Shown: one piece after another, positions 1-6,387 of the stretch
Layout: the number at the start of each line of letters is the position of its first letter
How positions within the stretch are numbered: position 1 is the first letter of the stretch
Position numbers and translations under genes: made by a program
Notes under the pieces: generated by a model
Seen by the model: the letters and a program-made list of their open reading frames with translations, nothing else
The model's database searches: none
Told to the model about the DNA's origin: nothing
Origin: Aliarcobacter sp.
Lineage (GTDB): Bacteria > Campylobacterota > Campylobacteria > Campylobacterales > Arcobacteraceae
Assembly (NCBI GenBank): GCA_017996075.1
Contig: JAGOHQ010000021.1
Location: forward strand, 1 to 10,306
Length of the DNA: 10,306 bases
Reading direction: 5' to 3'

Positions 1-944
1 TAATTATATATTGCATTTGATTTTTGATATATATTTTTATTTAAAATAGTTTTACCCATAGCAAAGTTAAAGTAGTTTTCTCTATCAAAAAGCTCTAAAG
101 TAGCAGCAAAATTCTCATCGGGCAATATAACTGCAATTTTATTCGGATTTATACCTAAATTAACACAATTCACTATTGATGATTTGATATATGAAAGTTG
201 ATTTAGTCTTGATGAAAAACCTTTGATTTCAATATTTTTATTAGTTTCTTCTAATAATATTTCACTAATAATCTCATTCTTAGAAAGATTAATCGTATAA
301 ATATGATCTAATTTTATTTCAAAATCTATATTTTTAAATACTTGAAGAGATTTCTGATTATAAATATTTGAGAAAAAGTTTATTTTTAAATCTTTAATTT
401 TAGATATTTCTAGAATCATTTCAAACTCTTGTTTTGTAAAATATCCTTCAAAATATATTGTAATATCTTCAAAAAGTTCTAGATATTCTAAATTTATCCT
501 ATAATTATCTCTCAAATTTAATCTATCAACAAATAAATTTTTATCCAAAAGTTCTTTATAGTTTTTTAAAACTTCACTTAATATTGCTAAATGCTCACTA
601 TAAAATTCATAAGTATCTTTTGTTTTAATCTCATTTATATCAATACCTTCACTAGATATTTCTAAAAAAAATCTATATATATATTCACTTTGAGTTAAAA
701 ATTTTGTAAAACTAGAACTAATTCCTAGTTTCTTAATGTCAATATCTTTTATTGCTTCACTTAAAAGAAGTACTCTTTGCTCTTCGTCACAATAAATTTT
801 ATTTTCAAAGTATATAGATTTTTTTAAAAAATCATCAATTGTAAGGCAAGTTGGCAAAAGAGTATTTAGAGATTTTTTCTTCTCTAAATAGTTTCTAATT
901 GCTCTTTGCGTAGGAAAAATTATAAGTTTTTTTTTACTTAGCAT
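1..944 (-). CDS. addB: AddB-like recombination nuclease/helicase subunit, N-terminal part (partial)
   Basis: This is an open reading frame on the minus strand with 314 complete codons and no stop; it continues past the left edge. It begins MLSKKKLIIFPTQRAIRNYL, a hydrophobic first strand followed by PTQRA, as at the N-terminus of AddB/RexB-type proteins. The rest alternates helical and beta-like segments, including IKGFSSRLNQLSYI and NKIAVILPDENFAATLELF, which fits an AddB helicase-like region with no Walker A motif. AddB pairs with AddA in double-strand-break end resection. The PD-(D/E)XK nuclease domain that would prove the call would lie beyond the window. The start ATG overlaps the last 11 nt of the FixH-like gene, and there is no strong Shine-Dalgarno, so translation is probably coupled. 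From memory, C. jejuni has addB then addA downstream of its cco genes, which supports the call. It could instead be another PD-(D/E)XK family protein. Confidence 0.66.
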   Translation of the reverse strand, partial: MLSKKKLIIFPTQRAIRNYLEKKKSLNTLLPTCLTIDDFLKKSIYFENKIYCDEEQRVLLLSEAIKDIDIKKLGISSSFTKFLTQSEYIYRFFLEISSEGIDINEIKTKDTYEFYSEHLAILSEVLKNYKELLDKNLFVDRLNLRDNYRINLEYLELFEDITIYFEGYFTKQEFEMILEISKIKDLKINFFSNIYNQKSLQVFKNIDFEIKLDHIYTINLSKNEIISEILLEETNKNIEIKGFSSRLNQLSYIKSSIVNCVNLGINPNKIAVILPDENFAATLELFDRENYFNFAMGKTILNKNIYQKSNAIYN

Positions 945-1494
945 TTGTTTTTATAAAGATAAATCCTGTCTCATCTTCTACTTTAAAACTTCCTGTTATA
1001 ATCCAGTTTGTCTCTTCATTTAAACTAAAATTAGTAGTATAAATGTTTTTATCTTTTGTAAAGTTTTCATCTTTTAGATTCAAATTACTATCATCTGACA
1101 TAGTTTTTGTTATAAGCAAATCAATATTTATAGGAACTATCTCTTTTGTTGTTTTATTTAAAACTAAAATTTTTAAGCTATTTTCTCCAACTTTTAAAAC
1201 ATCTTTATGGTTTGAATACTTTTCAATAACTCTTTGACCATATCTTATATCTTCTGTTGTAAGTGGAAAAATCTTTCCATTTAACTCTAATTCTAAACTA
1301 TATTTTTCCAAAAAGTTTATATTTGATGTCATTATATTGTTATAATTTTCATCTACATATTGGTATTTTTGCATAAAACTTCTATCTTCAACAACCGGGG
1401 CTTGCATAGCTTTATAAATTGTCCAAATAATCATATAAACAGTAAAAGCAAAAATTGCTATAAAATATAATGGCCAATAATTTCTTTTTTTCAT
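934..1494 (-). CDS. FixH/CcoH-like membrane protein, probable cbb3 oxidase assembly factor
   Basis: The product is 186 residues. It has a short basic N-terminus (MKKRNYW), one membrane segment at about residues 8-28, then a periplasmic domain of about 155 residues. Just after the membrane segment it reads APVVEDRSFMQKYQ and then VDENYNNI. This resembles the FixH pattern, in which a single helix is followed by a V-V-D/E-D-x-(Y/F) stretch and a conserved Tyr/Asn segment. FixH/CcoH proteins help assemble cbb3 oxidase. The remaining sequence is beta-rich with no cysteines or obvious metal ligands. It starts 1 nt after the TAG of the TPM-protein gene and its end overlaps the addB-like start. Position in the oxidase operon supports an assembly role. 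The family call rests on topology and one motif, so an unrelated single-pass protein remains possible. Confidence 0.6.
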   Translation of the reverse strand: MKKRNYWPLYFIAIFAFTVYMIIWTIYKAMQAPVVEDRSFMQKYQYVDENYNNIMTSNINFLEKYSLELELNGKIFPLTTEDIRYGQRVIEKYSNHKDVLKVGENSLKILVLNKTTKEIVPINIDLLITKTMSDDSNLNLKDENFTKDKNIYTTNFSLNEETNWIITGSFKVEDETGFIFIKTNAK

Positions 1495-1495
1495 A

Positions 1496-2122
1496 CTATT
1501 TTCTCTTTCTTAAAATTGCATAAATATATGCTAAAAGAGCAGATAATAATACAAAATATATAAATACTCTCCAGATCGTACTAGCAACTCTTCCTTGATT
1601 TCCAATATTGCTCTCAAGTTCAACATTTTTAGAATCTGCTAATTTATCAGCTACTGCAGCATATCCATTTAATACAGACGCACTTACTTTAGAAGCAACA
1701 GTATTTTTATCTTTTGATGCCAACAAAGGCACAACATAATCATCAAGAATTTCATTTTTATCTATTATTTTTTCTAAAGTGTCACTGTAGTATAAATTCA
1801 CATGAGTATCTTCAAGTGAAATTGTTATTATCACATAAGGGGTTTCAAGATTTTTTAAAATATTTAGTTCATAATTTTTTATATAATCTATTTTATCTTT
1901 TGTAGATATATCTTTATCTAAATTAAAACTAGAAGTTGAATAAACATAAATATTTACACCTGTTTTAGTCTTAACTTCACTACCAATCTCAACGATCTTA
2001 TCTTTTGCCCTAATATCTATTAAATCATCTTTTAATATAAAATTTTGTGCAAAACTATTTGTATATAAAAAAAGTAGAAGTGAAAAAATCACTCCTACTT
2101 TTAAGAATTTAAAATTTATCAT
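1496..2122 (-). CDS. Exported TPM-domain protein with C-terminal membrane anchor
   Basis: The product is 208 residues. Residues 1-25 form a signal peptide (basic start, hydrophobic core VIFSLLLFLY, SFA before a likely cut ahead of Gln26). Residues about 30-165 resemble the TPM fold: an early helix with a TGVNIYVYSTS strand, then a VIITISLEDTHVNLYYSD strand pair, then a long helical end containing YAAVADKLADS. Residues about 185-204 are a membrane helix (VFIYFVLLSALLAYIYAI) followed by the basic tail RKRK. The domain would therefore face the periplasm, anchored at its C-terminus. Some TPM proteins, such as plant/cyanobacterial Psb32-type proteins, act in photosystem maintenance, but the biochemical role here is unknown. 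The ATG follows directly on the TAA of the upstream 30-codon ORF, so the two are probably translationally coupled. A role in oxidase assembly or repair is inference from position. Confidence 0.62.
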   Translation of the reverse strand: MINFKFLKVGVIFSLLLFLYTNSFAQNFILKDDLIDIRAKDKIVEIGSEVKTKTGVNIYVYSTSSFNLDKDISTKDKIDYIKNYELNILKNLETPYVIITISLEDTHVNLYYSDTLEKIIDKNEILDDYVVPLLASKDKNTVASKVSASVLNGYAAVADKLADSKNVELESNIGNQGRVASTIWRVFIYFVLLSALLAYIYAILRKRK

Positions 2123-2215
2123 TTAACCAACAAACACTTTTGCTTGGTCGAAAAATGCATAATAAATCGTCATAAGAGCCGAAACCAAAAGTAAAATAGT
2201 AATTAATCTGTCCAT
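2123..2215 (-). CDS. 30-residue single-pass membrane microprotein in the cbb3 operon
   Basis: This is a complete ORF of 30 codons plus TAA, with ATG at 2215-2213. The product starts MDRLITILLLVSALMTIYYA and ends in FFDQAKVFVG: a short charged N-terminus, one hydrophobic helix of about 18-19 residues, and a short polar tail. A clear Shine-Dalgarno AGGAGT lies 5 nt before the ATG, just after the DUF4006 stop. Its TAA is followed immediately by the ATG of the TPM gene. This neat fit between two genes, a good ribosome site and a coherent membrane helix support a real gene. I do not recognise a family. Small one-helix subunits such as CcoM of Pseudomonas stutzeri cbb3 oxidase are a known precedent, so an oxidase-associated role is a reasonable guess from context only. 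Confidence 0.68.
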   Translation of the reverse strand: MDRLITILLLVSALMTIYYAFFDQAKVFVG

Positions 2216-2225
2216 ACTTCACTCC

Positions 2226-2468
2226 TTATTTACCATTACCAATTAATTGGTAATGTTTGTGGTTGTCAGGACTATTTGCTTTTAAAGCATTTAAGTCTTG
2301 ATTAATTTGATAAGCATTAGAAGCTTCTCTTTGTTGAACTAAAACACCATTAAAAACTAATACTGCAAGAATTGTTAAAAGTAAAACAACAGCTATTAAC
2401 ATTCCAGTTATACCGTGTAATTTAAAAATTCCTCTTTCATTTTCATTCATTTGTGTATTGTTTGCCAT
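2226..2468 (-). CDS. DUF4006-type small membrane protein
   Basis: The product is 80 residues. A soluble N-terminus containing NERGIFKLHGITGML leads into one membrane helix at about residues 21-45 (LIAVVLLLTILAVLVFNGVLV), followed by a polar tail ending LIGNGK. The G-I-F-x-L-H-G-I-T-G-M-L-I-A signature and length match, as far as I recall, the DUF4006 family, which occurs beside cbb3 oxidase genes in Campylobacterota. Its function is unknown; an accessory subunit or assembly factor is the natural guess. The start overlaps the ccoP stop as TAATG, which indicates translational coupling. The last eight codons are built into a perfect 22-bp palindrome (listed separately). Confidence 0.75.
   Translation of the reverse strand: MANNTQMNENERGIFKLHGITGMLIAVVLLLTILAVLVFNGVLVQQREASNAYQINQDLNALKANSPDNHKHYQLIGNGK
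2234..2255 (-). repeat. Perfect 22-bp palindrome at the 3' end of the DUF4006 gene
   Basis: CATTACCAATT at 2234-2244 is followed directly by its exact reverse complement at 2245-2255. In RNA this gives a 9-bp stem with a UUAA loop, ending 5 nt before the TAA stop of the DUF4006 gene and closely followed by the ribosome site of the 30-codon ORF. The minus strand has no T-run after it, so it is not a standard intrinsic terminator. It sits where the oxidase structural genes (plus DUF4006) give way to accessory genes. That fits an mRNA processing or stability element, or control of translation downstream. Those roles are inference; the symmetry is directly visible. Confidence 0.6.
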
Positions 2469-3361
2469 TACTTATCTCCTAAACTTCTAATATATGAAGC
2501 TAAAGCTTTCTCTTGAGTCTCATTTAATCTTTCATTAAAGCTTGGCATATGACCTAAAAGACCTTTTTTACCTTGTTTTAAAACTGCTGTTACAAGAGAA
2601 TCATCATAAGATTTAATATTTGGACCTACCATTGGCATTCCTTCTCCATTATCACCATGACAAGCCACACAAGTTGCATAAGCAGCTGGTTGCTCACCTT
2701 TAAATCCATTTGCTACATAAGCAGAAACTTCTTTAATATCAGCATCTTCACTAAGCATCATTGGAGGCATTCCACCAGGGTATGCTTCAGTTAAATGATT
2801 AGAACCATTTCTAATTGTATATTCAACTTGCTCTTTACTAATTCTTTTTGTTAAATCTTGAGCTTTTCCTGCAATTCCTTCTGCATCAACTCCATGACAA
2901 GGAGCACACTGAACTAAAAATATAGATTGTCCCATTGCATTTAGAGTTTGCTCATTAGGATTTGTCCATTTTTCCTTAAACTTAGCATTATACTCATTTG
3001 TTTCTTCATTCCATTGACCAATTTGAGAAAATCCATTAATTGGATAACCAATTGTGAAATACCAAAACATCCAAATAATTGTGCCAACATATATTATAGC
3101 CCAACCTGTTGGAACAGGGTTTTTATACTCACCTATTCCATCCCAATTCTCATCAGCTAGCTCACCACTTGCTGTATCATTTTTCATCTGATTAATATAT
3201 TTTAGAACAACAAACGTACTAATTGTAAGAATAGCAGCTGCTCCCAAAAATGTTAATGTATTGATATAATCATCACTATTAAAAGCATCACCTGCAACAA
3301 AGTAAGTTCCTGCCATTAATGCGATGATAAGAATTATTCCACCTATAACCATAGATTTCAT
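2468..3361 (-). CDS. ccoP: cbb3-type cytochrome c oxidase subunit III, diheme CcoP
   Basis: The product is 297 residues. Hydrophobic segments lie at about 3-24, 35-54 and 86-104. Between and after them is the CcoP signature DGIGEYKNPVPTGW and then GYPINGFSQIGQW. Two c-type heme sites follow: CAPCH at 152-156 and CVACH at 231-235. Likely axial methionines are Met198 (GGMPPM) and Met272 (GHMPSF). Length and domain order are typical of CcoP. The subunit relays electrons from soluble cytochrome c through CcoO to CcoN, with its heme domains in the periplasm. It starts 1 nt after the ccoQ stop, and its own stop overlaps the DUF4006 start (TAATG). No damage or odd residues were seen. Confidence 0.97.
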   Translation of the reverse strand: MKSMVIGGIILIIALMAGTYFVAGDAFNSDDYINTLTFLGAAAILTISTFVVLKYINQMKNDTASGELADENWDGIGEYKNPVPTGWAIIYVGTIIWMFWYFTIGYPINGFSQIGQWNEETNEYNAKFKEKWTNPNEQTLNAMGQSIFLVQCAPCHGVDAEGIAGKAQDLTKRISKEQVEYTIRNGSNHLTEAYPGGMPPMMLSEDADIKEVSAYVANGFKGEQPAAYATCVACHGDNGEGMPMVGPNIKSYDDSLVTAVLKQGKKGLLGHMPSFNERLNETQEKALASYIRSLGDK

Positions 3362-3362
3362 C

Positions 3363-3587
3363 TTATTTCTCCTTATTACCTATAACTTTTTTAGTATCTC
3401 TTTCTTCAAGAGGAACAGAAACACTTGAATCATCATGTACAAGCTTTGAATACTTTTCAAAATCTCTTTCACCTCTTTTTTGTCTTCTATACATCGAAAA
3501 AGCATAAGAGTAAAACAGTATAAATACTACTAATATCAAAAAGAATTTTGCATAACCTTGAAATGTCATCAATGTTTCATAATCCAT
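3363..3587 (-). CDS. ccoQ: cbb3-type cytochrome c oxidase small subunit CcoQ
   Basis: The product is 74 residues: a short polar start, one membrane helix at about 13-31 (AKFFLILVVFILFYSYAFS), then a charged cytoplasmic tail rich in Lys, Arg, Glu and Asp (YRRQKRGERDFEKYSK onward). The basic residues after the helix predict a cytoplasmic C-terminus. Size, topology and position between ccoO and ccoP identify it as CcoQ/FixQ, a non-catalytic subunit that stabilises the complex. Its Shine-Dalgarno AGAGG overlaps the TAG stop of ccoO 9 nt upstream, so translation is probably linked. Confidence 0.9.
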   Translation of the reverse strand: MDYETLMTFQGYAKFFLILVVFILFYSYAFSMYRRQKRGERDFEKYSKLVHDDSSVSVPLEERDTKKVIGNKEK

Positions 3588-3596
3588 AATGAACCT

Positions 3597-4262
3597 CTAT
3601 TTTAAAGAATTTAAATATGCAATTAATGCAACAATTTCAGGAACTTCACCATTTGCAACAGCTTGTTTAACCTTCTCATCTTTCATATCAGCAGCAATAA
3701 CTTTTGCTTCTTCTAAAGCAGCTGCCTTAGCTTCTTCCCAAGTTCCAAGCTTTGGCATACCTTCTTGATCATATGGAGTGTTAAATACTGTTTTTACAGT
3801 ATAAGCTTCTGCATATGCAGTCTCTATATCAGCAATTTTTGTAAAATGATGCTCATATGCAGGCATAATACTTCCTGGAACAACTGCTTTTGGATCTCTC
3901 ATATGGTTTTCATGCCAATCTGTAGTTCTATAGTTTCCAACTCTCATTAAATCAGGACCAGTTCTTTTTGATCCCCATAAAAATGGTCTATCATAAGCAT
4001 ATTCACCACTTAAAGAGTACATACCATATCTATCAGTCTCTGATTTAAATGGTCTTACTAATTGAGAGTGACATGTGTTACAAGAATCTTTAATATAAAC
4101 ATGTCTTCCTGTTAATTCCAACACTGAATATGGTTTTGTACCAACTGTTGGTCTTGCTTGCTTTGCAAAGTCTGGAATTGCTTCAATTACACCCGCAAAT
4201 GCAACAAATATAAATACCATTACCGCAAAGAAAAACGGTCTTTGTTCTAACCAATGAAACAT
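3597..4262 (-). CDS. ccoO: cbb3-type cytochrome c oxidase subunit II, monoheme CcoO
   Basis: The product is 221 residues. The N-terminus MFHWLEQRPFFF leads into one membrane anchor at about residues 9-28, followed by a periplasmic cytochrome c domain. The heme-binding motif is CNTCH at 61-65, followed by SQLVRPF, a typical CcoO stretch. YDRPFLWGSKRTGPDLMRVG and the likely axial Met133 in GSIMPAY also match the family. It passes electrons from CcoP to the active site of CcoN. It begins 13 nt after the ccoN stop behind an AGGGG ribosome site. The C-terminal 60 or so residues are helical and alanine/lysine-rich, ending EIVALIAYLNSLK. Confidence 0.97.
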   Translation of the reverse strand: MFHWLEQRPFFFAVMVFIFVAFAGVIEAIPDFAKQARPTVGTKPYSVLELTGRHVYIKDSCNTCHSQLVRPFKSETDRYGMYSLSGEYAYDRPFLWGSKRTGPDLMRVGNYRTTDWHENHMRDPKAVVPGSIMPAYEHHFTKIADIETAYAEAYTVKTVFNTPYDQEGMPKLGTWEEAKAAALEEAKVIAADMKDEKVKQAVANGEVPEIVALIAYLNSLK

Positions 4263-4275
4263 TTTTTCCCCTTTC

Positions 4276-5742
4276 TTAAGCAGCTACTGGAGTTGCATTT
4301 ACTGGTTCTTTATCAAGTACTCTACCACATCTAATTGTTTTGTAGATGTTGTAAGCGAACATAAAGAAACCGATTAAGTACATTAAACCACCAACCGCTC
4401 TAATTGTATAGTATGGATGTAACACTGTAACTGTATCAATAAATGAGTAAACTAATGAACCATACTCATCATAAGCTCTCCACATCATACCTTGAGTAAT
4501 ACCTGCAATCCACATAGATGTAAAGTACAAAATAATTCCAACTGTTTGTAACCAGAATTGTGTCTCCATCAATGATTTTGAATATATTTCTCTTTTAAAC
4601 ATTCTAGGAACCATATGGAATAGTGCAGCCATAATCATAAATACAACCCATCCTAAAACCGCATCATGAACGTGCCCTGGAATCCAATCTGTAAAGTGTG
4701 CAATAGCGTTAACAGATTTAATTGACTGAATTGGTCCTTCAAGTGTTGTTAACATATAGAATGTTGAAGCTAAAACCATAAATTTAATTACAGTATTAGA
4801 TTGTAACTGATTCCACTCACCTTTCATAGTTAAAAGCATATTAATCGCAGATCCCCATGATGGTAAAATTAAAACAACAGACATAACAGAACCCATAGTT
4901 TGCATCCAATCTGGAACAGTACTATAAATCAAGTGGTGTCCACCAGCCCATAAATAAACAAATAATAATCCCCAGAATGCTAGGATTGATAGTTTATATG
5001 AATAAATATTTTGACCTGATTCTTTTGGTAAGAAGTAGTAAATTAATGCAATAATAGGTGTAGTAAATACGAATGCAACAGCATTGTGTCCATACCACCA
5101 TTGAATAATAGCATCATTTGTACCAGCATACATAGAAACAGAGTGTATCCAAGAACCATATCCACTTACAAGCGCAGTTGGAACTTCCATATTATTAAAT
5201 AAATAAAGCATTGCAACTGCTATAAATGTAGCAATAAAATACCAAATTGAAATATATAATGTTCTTTCTCTTCTAATTCCAATAATACCAAATATTGAAA
5301 TACCCCATAGAACCCAGAAAACAACAACTAGAATATCTAGTGGCCACTCAAGTTCTGCATACTCTTTTGAAGTTGTAATACCCATAAATAGAGTAACTAC
5401 AGCCAATAGAATTGTTATAAAATATACCCAAAAATGAAGTTTTGCAACTACCATTAAAAAAGGAGACTCTTTTAATGAAACTTTTAAAACCCTTTGCGAT
5501 ATATAATACCAACCAGCAAAAACTCCACTTAGTGTAAATCCAAAAGCAACACCATTTGTGTGCAATGGTCTTAATCTACTGAAAGTTCCGTACTCTCCTG
5601 CTAAGTAATTTAGCTCTGGAAAAGCTAATTGAAAAGCAAGTACAACACCAATTGTCATACCAATGATACCAAACAAGATTGTTGTAAATGTAAAACACTT
5701 AGCAACAGAGTAGTCATACTCAATTTGTGCACTGTTTTGCAT
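4276..5742 (-). CDS. ccoN: cbb3-type cytochrome c oxidase catalytic subunit I, CcoN
   Basis: With ATG at 5742 the product is 488 residues and has about 12 membrane helices. Metal ligands are in place. His61 (LRPLHTNG) and His359 bind the low-spin heme b. His219 (WWYGHN), His269 and His270 (GGHH) bind CuB. His357 (IPGHVHD) binds heme b3. Tyr263, six residues before the HH pair, sits where the His-linked tyrosine of cbb3 oxidases is found. It reduces oxygen to water and pumps protons. A TTG one codon upstream (5745) could also open the frame, but it lies only 2 nt from the Shine-Dalgarno, while the ATG lies 5 nt away, so ATG is preferred. It is the first gene of the oxidase operon and heads ccoO-ccoQ-ccoP. 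Confidence 0.97.
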   Translation of the reverse strand: MQNSAQIEYDYSVAKCFTFTTILFGIIGMTIGVVLAFQLAFPELNYLAGEYGTFSRLRPLHTNGVAFGFTLSGVFAGWYYISQRVLKVSLKESPFLMVVAKLHFWVYFITILLAVVTLFMGITTSKEYAELEWPLDILVVVFWVLWGISIFGIIGIRRERTLYISIWYFIATFIAVAMLYLFNNMEVPTALVSGYGSWIHSVSMYAGTNDAIIQWWYGHNAVAFVFTTPIIALIYYFLPKESGQNIYSYKLSILAFWGLLFVYLWAGGHHLIYSTVPDWMQTMGSVMSVVLILPSWGSAINMLLTMKGEWNQLQSNTVIKFMVLASTFYMLTTLEGPIQSIKSVNAIAHFTDWIPGHVHDAVLGWVVFMIMAALFHMVPRMFKREIYSKSLMETQFWLQTVGIILYFTSMWIAGITQGMMWRAYDEYGSLVYSFIDTVTVLHPYYTIRAVGGLMYLIGFFMFAYNIYKTIRCGRVLDKEPVNATPVAA

Positions 5743-5747
5743 CAATT

Positions 5748-5754
5748 TCCTCCT
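5748..5754 (-). promoter_or_regulatory. Strong ribosome binding site of ccoN
   Basis: The minus strand reads AGGAGGA, then 5 nt, then ATG. It is a near-perfect anti-16S match, among the strongest in the window, fitting a highly expressed oxidase. It decides the ATG over the adjacent TTG. Confidence 0.8.
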
Positions 5755-5771
5755 ACAAAATTTATATACAA

Positions 5772-5786
5772 GTCACAAAATGTCAC
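5772..5786 (-). repeat. Paired GTGAC repeats in the ccoN leader/promoter region
   Basis: GTCAC (GTGAC on the minus strand) occurs at 5772-5776 and 5782-5786, exactly one helical turn apart. The same stretch is also an imperfect inverted repeat: arms AAGTCACA and TGTCACTT, one mismatch, 3-nt centre. It lies between the proposed -10 and the ribosome site of ccoN. It could be a regulator site or part of the 5' leader RNA; no regulator can be named. Confidence 0.35.
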
Positions 5787-5798
5787 TTATTAGCCAAA

Positions 5799-5838
5799 AT
5801 AGTATCGAAGAAAAACTTAAACTAAACAAAAAAATTAA
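5799..5838 (-). promoter_or_regulatory. Putative sigma-70 promoter of the cco operon
   Basis: On the minus strand TACTAT (5804-5799) matches TATAAT at 5 of 6 positions. Upstream is a series of T tracts (5834-5828, 5826-5824, 5821-5819, 5815-5811), the periodic T-rich pattern that replaces a -35 box in Campylobacter-type promoters. Transcription would start near 5792, leaving a leader of about 50 nt before ccoN. AT-rich DNA yields chance matches, so this is only moderately supported. Confidence 0.42.
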
Positions 5839-5852
5839 CAATTAATTAACAA
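5834..5852 (-). repeat. ATTAACAA direct repeat, 11-bp period, upstream of ccoN
   Basis: ATTAACAA occurs at 5834-5841 and again at 5845-5852 on the plus strand, 11 bp apart, so both copies face the same side of the helix. The pair lies about 30 bp upstream of the proposed -10. Response regulators of the OmpR/PhoB type often bind direct repeats with this spacing. TTAAC is also, as I recall, the half-site of the Campylobacter Crp/Fnr-family regulator NssR, but there the halves are inverted, unlike here. In such AT-rich DNA, chance is a real alternative. Confidence 0.3.
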
Positions 5853-5880
5853 ATTAGCTCGATTTACAAAGATTTTTAAC

Positions 5881-5906
5881 AAAAAAATCAAGATAAAAAT
5901 TATCTT
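5881..5906 (-). terminator. Weak intrinsic terminator at the end of smpB
   Basis: On the minus strand AAGATAA (5906-5900), a 3-nt loop (5899-5897) and TTATCTT (5896-5890) form a perfect 7-bp stem, followed by GA and seven Ts (5887-5881). The stem takes in the first bases of the smpB stop codon. It contains a single G-C pair, so it may leak. A second perfect 7-bp inverted repeat (5902-5917) shares the upstream arm and would compete with it. The rest of this gap up to 5743 holds only the promoter and repeats listed here; no small ORF was seen. Confidence 0.45.
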
Positions 5907-6378
5907 ATTTATAAGATTTTACTGCTTGTTCACTCTCTCTTTTTAGAGTTTTTTCTTTTAAAACTTCTCTTTTGTCATGCAGCTTTCTACCTTCAGCAGT
6001 TGCAACTTCAACTTTTACCATGTTTTTTTCATTAAAATACAATTTTGTACAAACAAGTGTTATCCCATCTTTTGTTACTTTTGAGTACATCTTTGCTATT
6101 TGTTTTGAATGTAAAAGCAGTTTTCTAGATCTTCTTTCATCTGGTCTATATGTACTATGAGTTGTGCTTAAATGTGATATATGTGCATTTAAAAGAAAAA
6201 CTTCTCCCTTAATTATTCTCACAAAACTATCTTTTAAGTTTACTCTTCCTTCACGTATAGCTTTTACTTCACTTCCTTCAAGCATAATTCCAGCTTCAAG
6301 GCTATCTAAAATTGTGAAATCATGAAATGCTTTTTTATTTTTAAATACTAAATTCTTTTTTAATTCTTTTTTTGCCAC
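5905..6378 (-). CDS. smpB: SsrA-binding protein SmpB
   Basis: The product is 157 residues, the usual length. SmpB binds tmRNA (SsrA) and brings it to stalled ribosomes for trans-translation. Family stretches in order: [77 protein letters not shown] and the C-terminal KLHDKRE followed by a basic tail ending VKSYK. The start is GTG at 6378, with AAGGA six to seven nt upstream directly after the ispE stop. An ATG overlapping this GTG in another frame would encode only six residues, so GTG is the real start. It is the last gene of the uvrD-truB-ispE-smpB operon, 9 nt after ispE. Confidence 0.96.
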   Translation of the reverse strand: MAKKELKKNLVFKNKKAFHDFTILDSLEAGIMLEGSEVKAIREGRVNLKDSFVRIIKGEVFLLNAHISHLSTTHSTYRPDERRSRKLLLHSKQIAKMYSKVTKDGITLVCTKLYFNEKNMVKVEVATAEGRKLHDKREVLKEKTLKRESEQAVKSYK

Positions 6379-6387
6379 ATAATTTCC

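Noticed and set aside
1043..1237. Plus-strand open frames of about 60-70 codons (also at 1714, 2948, 3765, 5972, 6705 and 8476)
   Set aside because: Each lies antisense to a well-supported gene, has low-complexity Phe/Leu/Ser/Ile-rich sequence typical of reversed AT-rich coding DNA, and no convincing ribosome site.
2234..2255. Palindrome as an intrinsic terminator
   Set aside because: No T-run follows on the minus strand, and the operon continues within a few bases with a ribosome site and further genes.
5757..5768. TATATAAAT on the minus strand as the ccoN -10 box
   Set aside because: Transcription would start within or beside the ribosome site and give almost no leader. The upstream TACTAT with T tracts fits better.
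5746..5904. FNR-type box (TTGAT-N4-ATCAA) or inverted NssR-type site upstream of ccoN
   Set aside because: Several half-site-like TTAAC and ATCAA words occur, but none are paired in the needed inverted spacing.
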